From: Pseudoalteromonas peptidolytica
GTDB taxonomy: Bacteria > Pseudomonadota > Gammaproteobacteria > Enterobacterales > Alteromonadaceae
Length of the DNA: 64,000 nt
Direction of reading: 5' to 3'
Assembly (NCBI RefSeq): GCF_012641745.1
Contig: NZ_WEHZ01000002.1
Coordinates: 186,001-250,000, forward strand
Positions within the stretch are counted from its first letter, which is position 1; each line of letters opens with the position of its first letter. Below the pieces are notes generated by a model. The model was not told the DNA's origin. It ran no database searches and was given only the letters and a program-made list of their open reading frames with translations. Positions 8,106-16,121 of this stretch are shown one piece after another. The position numbers and the translations under genes are program-made.

Positions 8106-8343
8106 CAATATTTACCGAAATGCTTTCTTCAGATTCACGCTCTTTAGCGATAGCTAGTAGTTCAAGATCTTCGAGTCTGTCCATCATCATTTCGTACGCT
8201 TCGGCAGGTACGCAATAAAATGCCGGCTCATTTCGGTTTAGTACAGCAACAGGTTCGCCATAAGCACTAGTTGCAACTTTCATAGGGTTAGCTTTCAACT
8301 CAGTAATGCTTGCAGCAACATCGGCTAAAATTCTAGTGGTCAT
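8095..8343 (-). CDS. Phd/YefM (StbD-like) antitoxin
   Basis: An 82-residue protein that precedes and overlaps the RelE-like toxin gene. The N-terminal half (RILADVAASITELKANPMKVATSAYGEPVAVLN, cut here for brevity around ASITELK) is the Phd/YefM DNA-binding fold; the acidic C-terminus (ERESEESISVNIDDL) would wrap and block the toxin. Such antitoxins repress their own promoter together with the toxin, so the roughly 55 bp between its ATG and the attC-like site at 8398-8524 should contain promoter and operator. Family assignment is firm. Confidence 0.9.
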   Translation of the reverse strand: MTTRILADVAASITELKANPMKVATSAYGEPVAVLNRNEPAFYCVPAEAYEMMMDRLEDLELLAIAKERESEESISVNIDDL

Positions 8344-8397
8344 ATAATCGGTCTCTTAGGTGGTCTTTATGTTGGTCATTTTAGCCTCAACCAAGCG

Positions 8398-8524
8398 GTA
8401 TAACAAGGCGTTCAAGTGGGATTTGGCACGCGTGGCATTTTTAATATGCGTTGAGTTCAGTGTTTAAGGCGCGTTGCAGAGGCTTTTGTATTGCGTGCCA
8501 GCATCCCTTAACGCGGCGTTATGT
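8398..8524 (-). repeat. attC-like recombination site, 127 bp
   Basis: Outer boxes GTATAAC (8398-8404) and GTTATGT (8518-8524) are inverted copies, followed inward by TTCAAG and CTTAAC inner boxes at 5-nt spacing. Inner arms GGCACGC (8425-8431) and GCGTGCC (8493-8499) can pair. This is the plan of VCR-sized attC sites. The TAA stop of the next minus-strand gene lies within the GTTATGT box, typical of cassettes. Orientation is ambiguous because the extra base lies on the other arm. Confidence 0.72.
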
Positions 8525-8929
8525 ACCTATGGTAGAAGGTAAATAGTTTATCAATATCATCACCAAAAGTGTCGATACAATGCTAATGCCGAAGACAATA
8601 CTTGGCGACACAACATTTATATTTGTTAGCCAGTTTTTGGAACTATCTAACAAGCTTTCATCACTTTCACTAATAGATTTAATTTCGATAGAAATTACGT
8701 TCATGGCTTTATAACGGCGCATCAGTTCAACCAAATGTATTATTGCGAAGATCAAGAAAGAAATACTTACTAGATATTTTCCACTTGTATTGAGTTTCTC
8801 TCCTAAGCTAATAACTCCTGCGGATATTGCTACTACAAATGTTAAATACATAGTCCACAAGGTAACTACTTTATCGTGGTTTTTTTCTAACAAGTCGATC
8901 CAGTCTTTGAGAGACAGTGAGTTACTCAT
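8519..8929 (-). CDS. Cassette-borne small membrane protein, function unknown
   Basis: A 136-residue protein preceded by AAAGGTGA. After a hydrophilic N-terminus of about 20 residues there are two hydrophobic segments (about 24-42 and 51-68), a loop with acidic and serine-rich character (ISESDESLLDSS), and a third segment near 108-130. Its TAA stop is embedded in the attC-like site at 8398-8524, and another attC-like site lies upstream at 8960-9086, so the gene and one site form a unit with the size and layout of an integron cassette. I recognise no family. Confidence 0.65.
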   Translation of the reverse strand: MSNSLSLKDWIDLLEKNHDKVVTLWTMYLTFVVAISAGVISLGEKLNTSGKYLVSISFLIFAIIHLVELMRRYKAMNVISIEIKSISESDESLLDSSKNWLTNINVVSPSIVFGISIVSTLLVMILINYLPSTIGT

Positions 8930-8959
8930 GATTCACCTTTAATTAAGAAGTGATGAAGG

Positions 8960-9086
8960 TACCAACGCCCTGTTAAGGTGTGAGCAACGCAATACCGATG
9001 CCGCCGCATAACACCTTAAACACCTAAACGCAACGCATAGCAAAAATACCAAGCGTTGCGAATCACTCTTAAACAGATTGTTATGT
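8960..9086 (-). repeat. attC-like recombination site, 127 bp
   Basis: Outer boxes TACCAAC (8960-8966) and GTTATGT (9080-9086), inner boxes GTTAAGG and CTTAAAC at 5-nt spacing, and arms GCAACGC (8984-8990) and GCGTTGC (9053-9059) that pair exactly. Length and geometry equal those of the 8398-8524 site. The TAA stop of the DUF2971 gene lies in GTTATGT. The extra unpaired base is on the gene-proximal arm, giving the minus orientation expected for that gene. Confidence 0.75.
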
Positions 9087-10010
9087 TCGTTCTATTTCGC
9101 TGAACTCCAAAGTATAAAAGTCATGATTTAAAGATGCTTTCCATTGCTCTATGTGACGATAGTTATGGAGATCCTCTTGATAACTATCGATCGTACTTTG
9201 ACTAACATTTAACCCATAGATTATGGAGTTAACATGACCTACTTTAAATAGATATAAACTACTAGGATCAAAACTAAGTTCAACCAAATTGTTAGCGTAT
9301 GCTTCTCGTACTATTTCATCTGATATTTTATCCAGATAAACGGTGAACCTACCATTTTCATCTTCGCTACCTATAGCAAGTAGTTGGCTTAACACATGTT
9401 TATTTTTCAAACGATGAACATCACTCACAATAATTTTGTCAGCTTGATCTAACCGAAGAGTAACTCGGTGCTCTTTTTCGTAAATCCATTCATCACTTTT
9501 CTGTTGGAAAATTTCGAATAGGATTCTATCCTGACCTTCCGCTGAAATGTTTGAATAATCAAAGTCAAAACGGTCAACACGGTATCTAGGTTGTTTTCGA
9601 TACATGACAGGAAGGCACTCACCATGAAACATTTCAAAACCTTCAAACAAGCTAGTTGAGTTAAGTCTAGGCTCATGCAAATGAGTAAACATGTTGCCGT
9701 TAAAAGCAGATTTTGCCCAGAACCCGATAACCGCACCTTTATGTTCATTGGCGTAATGCGACCACATTAATAAATTATCTTTAGCTTCAGTTAAGCTAAT
9801 CACGCCAATTTTATTTTTGTTTTCCTCAATATAGGAAATTAACTCGCTCGGTGAATCACATATTTCAAAATGAGGACAGAGGTCAGACAAAGCTTCTTTG
9901 CAATAGGTAGCCTCAAAGGGATCATTTAACGCAGATAACTGAGAAGCTCTGATATAGCCTTCTTTCAGAAAATACTCAGGATTCGACATATATTTATATA
10001 AAAGTTTCAC
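9081..10010 (-). CDS. DUF2971-family protein in an integron-like cassette
   Basis: The frame is open further upstream, but a GTG at 10010 preceded by TTGGAG at good spacing starts exactly where family similarity begins (LLYKYMSNPEYFLKEGYIR), giving 309 residues. The block ASQLSALNDPFEATYC followed by ISLTEAKDNLLMWSHYA, then GVIGFW, is the DUF2971 signature; the later DEWIYEKEHRV is also typical. DUF2971 proteins often sit in defence-rich and mobile regions, but their biochemical role is not established. The stop codon falls inside an attC-like site, so this is a cassette gene. Confidence 0.8.
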   Translation of the reverse strand: MKLLYKYMSNPEYFLKEGYIRASQLSALNDPFEATYCKEALSDLCPHFEICDSPSELISYIEENKNKIGVISLTEAKDNLLMWSHYANEHKGAVIGFWAKSAFNGNMFTHLHEPRLNSTSLFEGFEMFHGECLPVMYRKQPRYRVDRFDFDYSNISAEGQDRILFEIFQQKSDEWIYEKEHRVTLRLDQADKIIVSDVHRLKNKHVLSQLLAIGSEDENGRFTVYLDKISDEIVREAYANNLVELSFDPSSLYLFKVGHVNSIIYGLNVSQSTIDSYQEDLHNYRHIEQWKASLNHDFYTLEFSEIERT

Positions 10011-10279
10011 TACAACTCCAATGTTAAATGACCTTCGAGAACATAACAATTTAATATCGACCCAATGGGTTGTTTTCTTGACTATAGGAGAAGTACGGCG
10101 AAACTGTATATAAATACAGTCAACTTTCAGAGCTAACTCAATGAGAGCTCGTTCGCCATTTTTAAACCATATCGTCAAATTTATGCTGACTAAGCAATAT
10201 TTGGTTAGAACCGATGATACCCCGTTGAGCAAAGTTTTCTAGCTTGTTTTGGGGCATTTTCGATTTAGGAATGGCAGAG
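10011..10279. other. Non-coding stretch upstream of the DUF2971 cassette
   Basis: About 270 bp with no supported gene. Read on the minus strand it contains TTAAATT-GTTATGT near 10035-10050, which could be the end of a worn attC-like site in front of the DUF2971 cassette, but no matching second half was found before the dispersed repeat begins at 10280. Confidence 0.3.
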
Positions 10280-10367
10280 AAAATAAGTGGCACCCATCTA
10301 GATTAACATTCAAGCTGAGGAAGTGAAGTAAAAAGTATGTAAACACTTCTATCACTTTGGTCAAAAG
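10280..10367 (+). repeat. Dispersed repeat A, copy 1 (about 88 bp)
   Basis: This segment, beginning with AAAATAAGTG and CACCCATCTAG, recurs almost base for base at 12158-12245 in the same orientation. It directly precedes the transposase remnant and so is probably the left end of the element that carried it. The motif GACACCCA recurs again at 10381 and, inverted, near 11005. Confidence 0.8.
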
Positions 10368-10404
10368 TACAGAAACTAATGACACCCACCGCTAATAACA
10401 ATGA

Positions 10405-10806
10405 ATGTCATCGCTGTTTACGCCTGAAACCTCAGACTACACCAGCATCAAAAAACGCATCGACCACGCCGAGCTGGGAAAGCAACCAAAAAACCTACTA
10501 CGCTTTGTGGGCAGCCCACGAAAACATATGCCAAAAGGCCTGCCTTTTGAACTCAAATCCTATATTGAATTGGTTGAACTCACAGGCCGTTGTATTCGAG
10601 TAGATAAACGCGGTTATATCTTTGAGTTTCAACACATTTTCACTCGCCTAAATATAGAGCCTGAGAACTGGATAAAACTCACTACGCAATTTTCTCGGGT
10701 GTTTCCCGGTGCAGTTGGTCGAGAGCGAACAGTAACCGCTTACTGTGAAACACTGCAAAAGCGACGGCGGACAAACCTAACAAACTGCGAGCGCTTGTTG
10801 GCTTAA
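10405..10806 (+). pseudogene. REP-associated (Y1-type) transposase, C-terminal remnant
   Basis: The 133 codons correspond to the last third of the larger Y1/REP-associated transposases: TSIKKRIDHAELGKQPKNL, FVGSPRKHMPKGLPFEL, the SYIELVELTGRCIRVDKRGYI segment (shown shortened), and an end reading KRRRTNLTNCERLLA. The whole N-terminal part with the HUH motif and catalytic Tyr is absent, so it cannot transpose. Similarity begins near 10423 and the ATG at 10405 is probably fortuitous. It lies between repeat A and repeat B and is most simply a decayed insertion in the cassette cluster. Confidence 0.8.
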
Positions 10807-10838
10807 CAAAACTAACACTATCAACTCGAAAGTCTATA

Positions 10839-10936
10839 ACTGTTGTATTTACAACGCTTTGTCATGCGCGATAACCCAGTTTTAGTGTAGAGATACGCTT
10901 GGGCGCTAAAAACTGGCCTACCGAAAAACGTTTTTG
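10839..10936 (+). repeat. Inverted repeat B, copy 1 (REP-like end)
   Basis: A segment running from ACTGTTGTATTTACAACGC to CCGAAAAACGTTTTTG is found, with about a dozen differences, inverted at 12242-12335. Inside it CAGTTTTAG and CTAAAAACTG can form a hairpin, as expected of REP-type ends linked to Y1 transposases. It follows the transposase remnant directly. Confidence 0.75.
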
Positions 10937-11151
10937 TACCCAGTGATTGAGGTGTTTATATATTTTCTTTATTTCACTACCTCAATTTGGATGCTAATTG
11001 TGATGGGTGTCCTTTTTTTACCTTTTTTTAGGGCTAGATACCCTCGGCTATCCGATTGTGTTTGTGTGCCAAAGTGACACAAAGATTGCTTATTGCACAC
11101 TTTAAGACCATAATGCACATGTGACATTTTGACATAATAGGAGATAACATT

Positions 11152-11424
11152 ATGGCTACTACTTTGCCTCGCATCACCGCTAGAGTTGATGTCGATACAC
11201 AAGACTTACTTACTAAGGCTGCCGCGATCGCCGGCATGTCTAGCATCAACTCGTTTGTTCTAAGCGCTGCAATCGAAAAAGCTAAACAAGTCATCGAACG
11301 TGAACAGGCTTTAAAACTGAGCCAAGCAGATGCGATGCTGCTCATGGAAGCTTTAGATCGTCCTGCAACACAGAACTCAAAACTAAAAGCTGCTGCTGAT
11401 CGATACGAGAGCAAAACTCAATGA
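11152..11424 (+). CDS. DUF1778 ribbon-helix-helix antitoxin (TacA-like)
   Basis: A 90-residue protein with the RHH pattern LPRITARVDVDTQDLLTKAA near the N-terminus followed by the DUF1778 helix region (INSFVLSAAIEKAKQVIE) and a neutralising C-terminal tail. GGAGA lies nine bases before the ATG. The last four bases overlap the start of the acetyltransferase gene, the arrangement of TacAT-type modules, in which the antitoxin blocks the toxin and with it represses the operon. The AT-rich 11100-11150 stretch with a TTGACA-like element should hold the self-regulated promoter. Confidence 0.93.
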   Translation: MATTLPRITARVDVDTQDLLTKAAAIAGMSSINSFVLSAAIEKAKQVIEREQALKLSQADAMLLMEALDRPATQNSKLKAAADRYESKTQ

Positions 11425-11918
11425 TGAATACGGTCCTTCTAGATAAAGCTAAACACGATAGAAACCGATTCAACTGTGGCATCGAAGCTCTCAATAATTA
11501 CTTAAAAGTAATGGCGAGTCAGCAAGCAAAGAAGGACAACACCAGAACTTTTGTTTTGGAAGATGATAGCGACAACTCACATGTTATCGGCTTTTACACG
11601 CTAACAATGGCACCAATTGACTTAAAGGCATTGCCTGATAAGTTACAAAAAAAGCACCAATCATCCACCTCAGGTGGTCTGATTGCTCGCCTTGCTGTCG
11701 ATGACCGATACAAAGGGAAAGGATTTGGTGAGTGGCTGCTTATCGACGCACTCAGAAAACTATTAGCAGCTAGTGATAGCGTTGCATTTCCAGTTGTTAT
11801 CGTTGATGCCAAAGACGGAGCAAAACATTTCTATGAACGCTATGGTTTTCAAGCATTTCATGATGCCGAAAACAAGCTCTTCATCACCATTGCAGATGTG
11901 AGAGCAAGCTTAGGCTAG
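11421..11918 (+). CDS. GNAT-family acetyltransferase toxin (TacT-like)
   Basis: A 165-residue GNAT protein. The N-terminus (KAKHDRNRFNCGIEALNNYL) and the TFVLED..HVIGFYTL strand are typical of TacT/AtaT-like toxins, and RLAVDDRYKGKGFGEWLL carries the acetyl-CoA pyrophosphate loop (R/Q-x-x-G-x-G/A). The FYERYGFQAF motif near the end contains the Tyr expected to act as general acid. Family members acetylate the amino group of charged tRNA and stop translation. Cotranscribed with the DUF1778 antitoxin gene, overlapping by four bases. A GGCTAG/CTAGCC hairpin at 11913-11932 directly follows and may terminate the operon. Confidence 0.92.
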   Translation: MMNTVLLDKAKHDRNRFNCGIEALNNYLKVMASQQAKKDNTRTFVLEDDSDNSHVIGFYTLTMAPIDLKALPDKLQKKHQSSTSGGLIARLAVDDRYKGKGFGEWLLIDALRKLLAASDSVAFPVVIVDAKDGAKHFYERYGFQAFHDAENKLFITIADVRASLG

Positions 11919-11934
11919 TTAACCGCTAGCCTTT

Positions 11935-11964
11935 AACAGTCCCGCCTTAATTGGCTTGTTATAT
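11935..11964 (-). repeat. Half attC-like site
   Basis: GTTATAT at 11958-11964 contains the TAA stop of the minus-strand gene that follows, and CCTTAAT stands six bases inside it, as in the two full sites at 8398 and 9086. No second half was found toward the acetyltransferase gene, so the site is probably truncated by rearrangement. Confidence 0.35.
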
Positions 11965-12171
11965 TTTTCCTGCTGAAATACCTTGCAATAGTTCACGCAT
12001 TGCAGCGGCACCATCTTCCATACGCTTTTGCTCATTATATTTTTCTTCACCAAAATAATTCGCTGACTCTGAGATTTTCAAACCATCGAGAATTAATTTT
12101 TTTGCAATAGCGTATGATTCAGGAAACGAGCTTTTATAAAATATAAAAATAAGTATAAAAATAAGTGACAC
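11959..12171 (-). CDS. Truncated cassette protein, function unknown
   Basis: About 70 codons ending in a TAA embedded in an attC-like half site. The N-terminal residues (SLIFILIFIFYK) are read from inside or right at the edge of dispersed repeat A, so the true N-terminus was probably replaced when that repeat arrived. The remaining helical, charged part (AIAKKLILDGLKISESAN, then NEQKRMEDGAAAMREL) is not one I recognise. Best read as the tail of a cassette gene; whether it is still expressed is unknown. Confidence 0.4.
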   Translation of the reverse strand: MSLIFILIFIFYKSSFPESYAIAKKLILDGLKISESANYFGEEKYNEQKRMEDGAAAMRELLQGISAGKI

Positions 12172-12245
12172 CCATCTAGATTAACATTCAAGCTGAGGAA
12201 GTGAAGTAAAAAGTATGTAAACACTTCTATCACTTTGGTCAAAAG
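12158..12245 (+). repeat. Dispersed repeat A, copy 2
   Basis: Nearly identical to 10280-10367 (one clear difference, GTGACACC for GTGGCACC) and in the same orientation. Here it runs straight into the inverted copy of repeat B, without any transposase sequence between them, so this looks like an internally deleted element. Confidence 0.8.
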
Positions 12246-12335
12246 CGTTTTCCGATAGGCCGACTTTTAGCGCGAAGCGTATCTCTACACTAAACCGAGT
12301 TCTCGCGCACGACAAAGCGCTGCAAATACAGCAGT
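12242..12335 (-). repeat. Inverted repeat B, copy 2
   Basis: Reverse complement of the 10839-10936 segment with scattered differences. Together with copy 1 it brackets the acetyltransferase toxin-antitoxin module and the truncated cassette gene (about 1.4 kb), so this block could have inverted or moved by recombination between the two copies. Confidence 0.72.
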
Positions 12336-12421
12336 AATAAATGCTAGAGCTGAGAATGTGAGTTTTTGCTAAGTCAAAAATCTAAGGCTTATCCAGATTA
12401 GCACTTGATCAAATTGGGCAT

Positions 12422-12453
12422 AAAAAAACCAGCGTATTGACGCTGGTTTTTTT
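12422..12453 (-). terminator. Intrinsic terminator of srmB
   Basis: CCAGCGT (12429-12435) and ACGCTGG (12440-12446) pair around an ATTG loop, with an A-run on one side and a T-run on the other. It begins two bases after the srmB stop codon and can act in both directions. Confidence 0.92.
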
Positions 12454-12454
12454 A

Positions 12455-13681
12455 TTACTTTTTCTTTTTAACCTTGGCAGCTTTCTTTTTCGCTTTGATT
12501 TTAGCGGGATCTTTTTTCTTTTTCGGTGCCTTGGCTTCTTTATGTTTAGGTTCTAAGCCTTTAATTACGCGGCGCTTAAGTTTTTGGTCTGTATAACGCT
12601 CAACTTTGCCGAGTATTTCAACATCATGGGCTTCAACCAAAGAAACTGCGGTGCCTTTTTTCCCTGCTCGGCCGGTACGCCCGATACGGTGTACATAAAT
12701 ATCCGCAGTGCGTGGCATATCAAAGTTGAATACGTGGCTGATGTCTGCAACATCAATACCACGGGCGGCAACATCCGTCGCTACAAGAATTTTTGTTTTG
12801 CCACTGTGGAAGCTTGCCATAGCAGTCATACGTTTATCTTGTGGCATTTCACCACGTAGCCAAGTTGTTTTTATGCCTTTGGCAAATAGTTCGCCCACCA
12901 GTGTTTCAAGTCTTTCACGGGTTTTAACAAACACAACGGCTTTAGTGACTTCTTCATCATCGAGCAACTGCGCTAATAGGTTAACCTTGTGCTCATAGCT
13001 GTCAGCTAAATGAACCCATTGATGGATCTTGCCTTTTTCTTTACGAGAAGGGGTCGCTTCAAGTAGTGCTGGGTCTTGCAAAATACGCTCAGCGAATTTC
13101 TCGACGCTTTCGCCTTCCAATGTTGCAGAGAACAAAAAACACTGGCGACGGTTAACTGCTTCCGAGCAAATACGTAGCATTTCTTTGCGAAAGCCCATGT
13201 CTAGCATGCGATCGGCTTCATCTAGAATAAGCAGCTCAACATTTTCAGCGTGGAAGTTTTCGGTTTCTAGATATTCCATCAAGCGACCAGGTGTTGCGAT
13301 GAGAATATCGTTGTTCTTCTCAAAAATTTCTTTGTGAGTACCATAGTTAATACCACCGGTTACTACACCAATTTTGAGGTGAACACCTGCTGCCAGTAAC
13401 TCACATTGCTCATGTATTTGGTAGGCAAGCTCCCGAGTAGGCGTCATGATCAGCACGCGGGCAAAACCTGGCTCTTTGCGCGGAAAATCTAGCAAATACT
13501 GAATCGCAGGGATCAAGAATGCAGCGGTTTTACCCGTACCGGTTGGTGCACTGGCGAGAATGTCTCGACCAATCAGGGCTTCAGGAATAGCCATCTGTTG
13601 AATGCTGGTAGGAGTTTCATACCCCATTTTCTTAATAGCACTAATCAGCTTGCCGTCTAAATCAAATTCAGTAAATTGCAT
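12455..13681 (-). CDS. srmB: ATP-dependent DEAD-box RNA helicase SrmB
   Basis: A 408-residue DEAD-box helicase that helps early assembly of the large ribosomal subunit. All motifs are visible in order: Q motif region (YETPTSIQQ), APTGTGKT, PTRELA, TPGRL, DEAD, SAT, then ATDVAARGIDV and HRIGRTGRAG. The tail after about residue 370 is Lys-rich (KKKKDPAKIKAKKK) and would bind RNA without sequence preference. It is divergent from trmN6 with 67 bp between the starts, the same pairing as in E. coli, which supports SrmB over RhlE or DbpA. This gene marks the edge of the accessory island. Confidence 0.93.
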   Translation of the reverse strand: MQFTEFDLDGKLISAIKKMGYETPTSIQQMAIPEALIGRDILASAPTGTGKTAAFLIPAIQYLLDFPRKEPGFARVLIMTPTRELAYQIHEQCELLAAGVHLKIGVVTGGINYGTHKEIFEKNNDILIATPGRLMEYLETENFHAENVELLILDEADRMLDMGFRKEMLRICSEAVNRRQCFLFSATLEGESVEKFAERILQDPALLEATPSRKEKGKIHQWVHLADSYEHKVNLLAQLLDDEEVTKAVVFVKTRERLETLVGELFAKGIKTTWLRGEMPQDKRMTAMASFHSGKTKILVATDVAARGIDVADISHVFNFDMPRTADIYVHRIGRTGRAGKKGTAVSLVEAHDVEILGKVERYTDQKLKRRVIKGLEPKHKEAKAPKKKKDPAKIKAKKKAAKVKKKK

Positions 13682-13748
13682 ATTGCATCACAAATAAAGG
13701 ACAATAGCGGAATTATACGTTGCTATTGCATTTTCTCAAAGGTATAGG

Positions 13749-14450
13749 ATGTCTCAGTTTGCATTTAAACAATTTTCAGTGACGCAGCGCCATGCTGCTA
13801 TGAAAGTTTCAACGGATGGGATCTTACTTGGTGCTTGGGCACCGGTATCGAATGCTAGGTCAATTGTGGATGTTGGTGCGGGGACTGGCTTGGTTGCGTT
13901 AATGTGTAAGCAGCGCAACCCAAATAGCAGTATTTATGCTGTTGAATTGGACCAAGCGGCACTCGTTGATGCGCAATATAATATTACCCATAGCCCATGG
14001 CCAGACATTAAGTTGTGCGATACTGCAATTCAAGCGTTTGAATGCGAAACTCAGTTTGACTTAATGGTGTCTAATCCGCCTTACTTTAACACCAGCTTGA
14101 AAAGCCAAGACCCTGCCAGAAACCGAGCGCGGCATACAGACAGCCTAAGCTTTGACGATTTATTGTCTGCGTTTGAAAGATTGACTTCGCCTCAGGGTCA
14201 GTTGGCTGTGATTTTGCCGTATCAGGAAAGTTTGCTGTTTAATCAATTGGCTGACAAAAGAAATCTCTCTCTCATTTCGGCCTGTACAATCAGCACAACT
14301 CCAAAAAAGGCACCGTCAAGGCGCTTGATGCTATTTAGTAAACTTGCTCACCATACTAAAGATGAGCAGAGGCTGGTGATTTATGATGAAAATAATCAAT
14401 ACAGCAAAGAGTACGTTGCTTTGTGCCAAGCGTTTTACTTAAAAATGTAA
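13749..14450 (+). CDS. trmN6: tRNA1(Val) (adenine-37-N6)-methyltransferase TrmN6
   Basis: A 233-residue class I SAM-dependent methyltransferase. Seen: FKQFSVTQRHAAMKVSTDG at the N-terminus, the SAM loop VDVGAGTGLVALM near residues 40-52, an acidic ELDQAA strand end, and the adenine N6-methylase signature NPPYF near 113. TrmN6 (YfiC) modifies A37 beside the anticodon of tRNA1(Val). The divergent srmB neighbour matches E. coli gene order. Length fits the family (about 245). Confidence 0.93.
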   Translation: MSQFAFKQFSVTQRHAAMKVSTDGILLGAWAPVSNARSIVDVGAGTGLVALMCKQRNPNSSIYAVELDQAALVDAQYNITHSPWPDIKLCDTAIQAFECETQFDLMVSNPPYFNTSLKSQDPARNRARHTDSLSFDDLLSAFERLTSPQGQLAVILPYQESLLFNQLADKRNLSLISACTISTTPKKAPSRRLMLFSKLAHHTKDEQRLVIYDENNQYSKEYVALCQAFYLKM

Positions 14451-14460
14451 ACGAGAGGGG

Positions 14461-14487
14461 GAGTTAACACGGTTGGCGTGTTAACTC
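14461..14487. terminator. Hairpin between convergent trmN6 and fldB
   Basis: GAGTTAACACG and CGTGTTAACTC form a perfect 11-bp stem with a GTTGG loop between the two convergent genes. No clear T-tract follows on either side, so termination strength is uncertain. Confidence 0.5.
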
Positions 14488-14495
14488 GGTGAGCA

Positions 14496-15020
14496 CTACT
14501 GCTCCAACTCGGTATATTCCGTCATGATCTGCTCAATCCAAGTGGCGATGCGCTCATCACTTTTGTCGTATTGGCTATCTTCATCCAGCGCAAGTCCAAC
14601 AAAATGAGCGTTATCTTCAGTAAGCGCCTTTGATGCTTCAAACTCGTATTCATCATTGTTTGGCCAATAACCTAAGAAAGTCACTTGCTGTGGTGCAATT
14701 TTATCGTGCAGCATGCCTAGGGCATCTTGAAACCACTCACCATATCCTTGTTGATCTCCCATACCAAATAGCGCAATGACCTTTCCGCTTAAATCAACGG
14801 TTTCAATATCGTCCCAGTGAGATTCCCAATCTTCTTGTAATTCGCCAAAATCCCAAGTAGAGATACCAAAAATTAGGAAGTCAAACTGCTCTGCTTTTTT
14901 TAACGGCTCATCCTTAATGTTAAATAAGGTTACGGTGTCTTTGCCGATAATTTCTTGAATCTTTTCTGCGGCCATTTCTGTATAGCAGGTAGTGGAGCCG
15001 TAAAATAACCCAATTTGCAT
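14496..15020 (-). CDS. fldB: Flavodoxin FldB
   Basis: The frame is open upstream to 15125, but homology starts at the ATG at 15020 ([19 protein letters not shown]), which gives 174 residues, the length of long-chain flavodoxins. GSTTCYTE near residues 8-15 is the FMN phosphate loop, TWDFGELQ near 57 and [11 protein letters not shown] near 90 are the isoalloxazine-contacting loops. An electron carrier for FMN-dependent reduction reactions. It is divergent from xerD, with the same neighbours as E. coli fldB, hence FldB rather than FldA. The upstream extension would overlap xerD and is discarded. Confidence 0.9.
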   Translation of the reverse strand: MQIGLFYGSTTCYTEMAAEKIQEIIGKDTVTLFNIKDEPLKKAEQFDFLIFGISTWDFGELQEDWESHWDDIETVDLSGKVIALFGMGDQQGYGEWFQDALGMLHDKIAPQQVTFLGYWPNNDEYEFEASKALTEDNAHFVGLALDEDSQYDKSDERIATWIEQIMTEYTELEQ

Positions 15021-15100
15021 TGTATTTATCACTTTCAATTTGACTGGTATTATGGCCGCCAAGTTTACATCATGACGTAGCGAATTAATACAGGTGCCCA

Positions 15101-16024
15101 GTGAGCGAACACCAACCATACCCATTTGAGATGTCCGACACCCAATTGATTGAAGCCTTCCTCGATGCGCTTTTTTTGGAGCAAGGACTAAGCGAAAATA
15201 CGATTAGTGCCTACCGCAGCGATTTAGAAAAGTTTCTTTTGTTCATAACCAAAGAAAAGGTGAGTACATCGTTATTAGCCGTTTCGTCTCAAGACATTGA
15301 AGCTTATCTTGCTTATCGTGTTGATAAAGGCCTAAAAGCGAAAAGTAGCGCAAGGGCGATCAGCGCATTAAAACGATTTTATTTATACTGGGTACGTGAA
15401 AAAAAAATCAGTCAATCGCCACTAGATACTATTGCGCAGCCTAAAACAACGCCATCATTGCCAAAAACCCTTAGTGAAGCAGAGGTAGAGGCACTGTTAA
15501 ATGCTCCAGACTGTGAAGACCCTATGGGCCTACGAGATAAAGCGATGCTCGAGCTCCTTTATGCCACAGGGCTGCGAGTGACTGAGCTGGTGGGGCTAAG
15601 GATGGAGCAGGTCAATATGCGACAAGCTGTGGTACTTGTGCGGGGTAAAGGTAATAAAGAACGTTTAGTCCCGATGGGGGAAGAAGCATTGCACTGGTTA
15701 GAACAATTTCTTAAAAAAGGTCGGGGGTTGATGATTAAGCATGCGACCGATTTTGTGTTTCCATCAAAGCGCGGTATCGGTATGACACGACAAACTTTTT
15801 GGCATCGAATTAAACACTATGCTATTTTGGCAGACGTAAAGTCGCCGTTATCGCCACATACGTTACGCCATGCTTTTGCAACACATTTACTAAACCATGG
15901 TGCCGACCTGCGCGTTGTTCAAATGATGCTTGGCCACAGTGACTTGTCAACGACTCAAATTTACACGCATGTTGCCAGTGAACGCCTCAAAACTTTACAC
16001 CAGCAGCATCATCCAAGAGCTTAA
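15101..16024 (+). CDS. xerD: Site-specific tyrosine recombinase XerD
   Basis: With XerC, XerD resolves chromosome dimers at dif in an FtsK-dependent reaction. The protein has an N-terminal SAM-like core-binding domain (about 10-100) and a catalytic domain with Arg in ATGLRVTEL, Lys in GKGNKER, HTLRH, LGHSD and the nucleophile Tyr in TTQIYTHV. It ends in LHQQHHPRA just as E. coli XerD does. Start: GTG at 15101 gives 307 residues; an ATG at 15131 would give 297, nearer the E. coli length, and is an equal alternative. First gene of the xerD-dsbC-recJ-prfB-lysS run. Confidence 0.95.
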   Translation: MSEHQPYPFEMSDTQLIEAFLDALFLEQGLSENTISAYRSDLEKFLLFITKEKVSTSLLAVSSQDIEAYLAYRVDKGLKAKSSARAISALKRFYLYWVREKKISQSPLDTIAQPKTTPSLPKTLSEAEVEALLNAPDCEDPMGLRDKAMLELLYATGLRVTELVGLRMEQVNMRQAVVLVRGKGNKERLVPMGEEALHWLEQFLKKGRGLMIKHATDFVFPSKRGIGMTRQTFWHRIKHYAILADVKSPLSPHTLRHAFATHLLNHGADLRVVQMMLGHSDLSTTQIYTHVASERLKTLHQQHHPRA

Positions 16025-16121
16025 ATTTTTGTTACTTGGGAATTATTTACAGGTTACTCCGGTCATAGTGGGTAGCAACAAGGAGTGCGTCTCCTGTCAT
16101 AAAAGGTTTAGAGAGAATAAC

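Noticed and set aside
10011..10232. N-terminal extension of the DUF2971 protein
   Set aside because: Family similarity and a good ribosome-binding site both point to the GTG at 10010.
10379..10603. Plus-strand open frame of 74 codons
   Set aside because: It overlaps the transposase remnant in another frame and has no protein-like features or ribosome-binding site.
15021..15125. N-terminal extension of fldB
   Set aside because: It lacks flavodoxin similarity and would overlap the xerD start; conserved residues begin at the ATG at 15020.
15930..16121. N-terminal extension of dsbC
   Set aside because: It overlaps the conserved end of xerD and would bury the clear signal peptide that starts at 16122.
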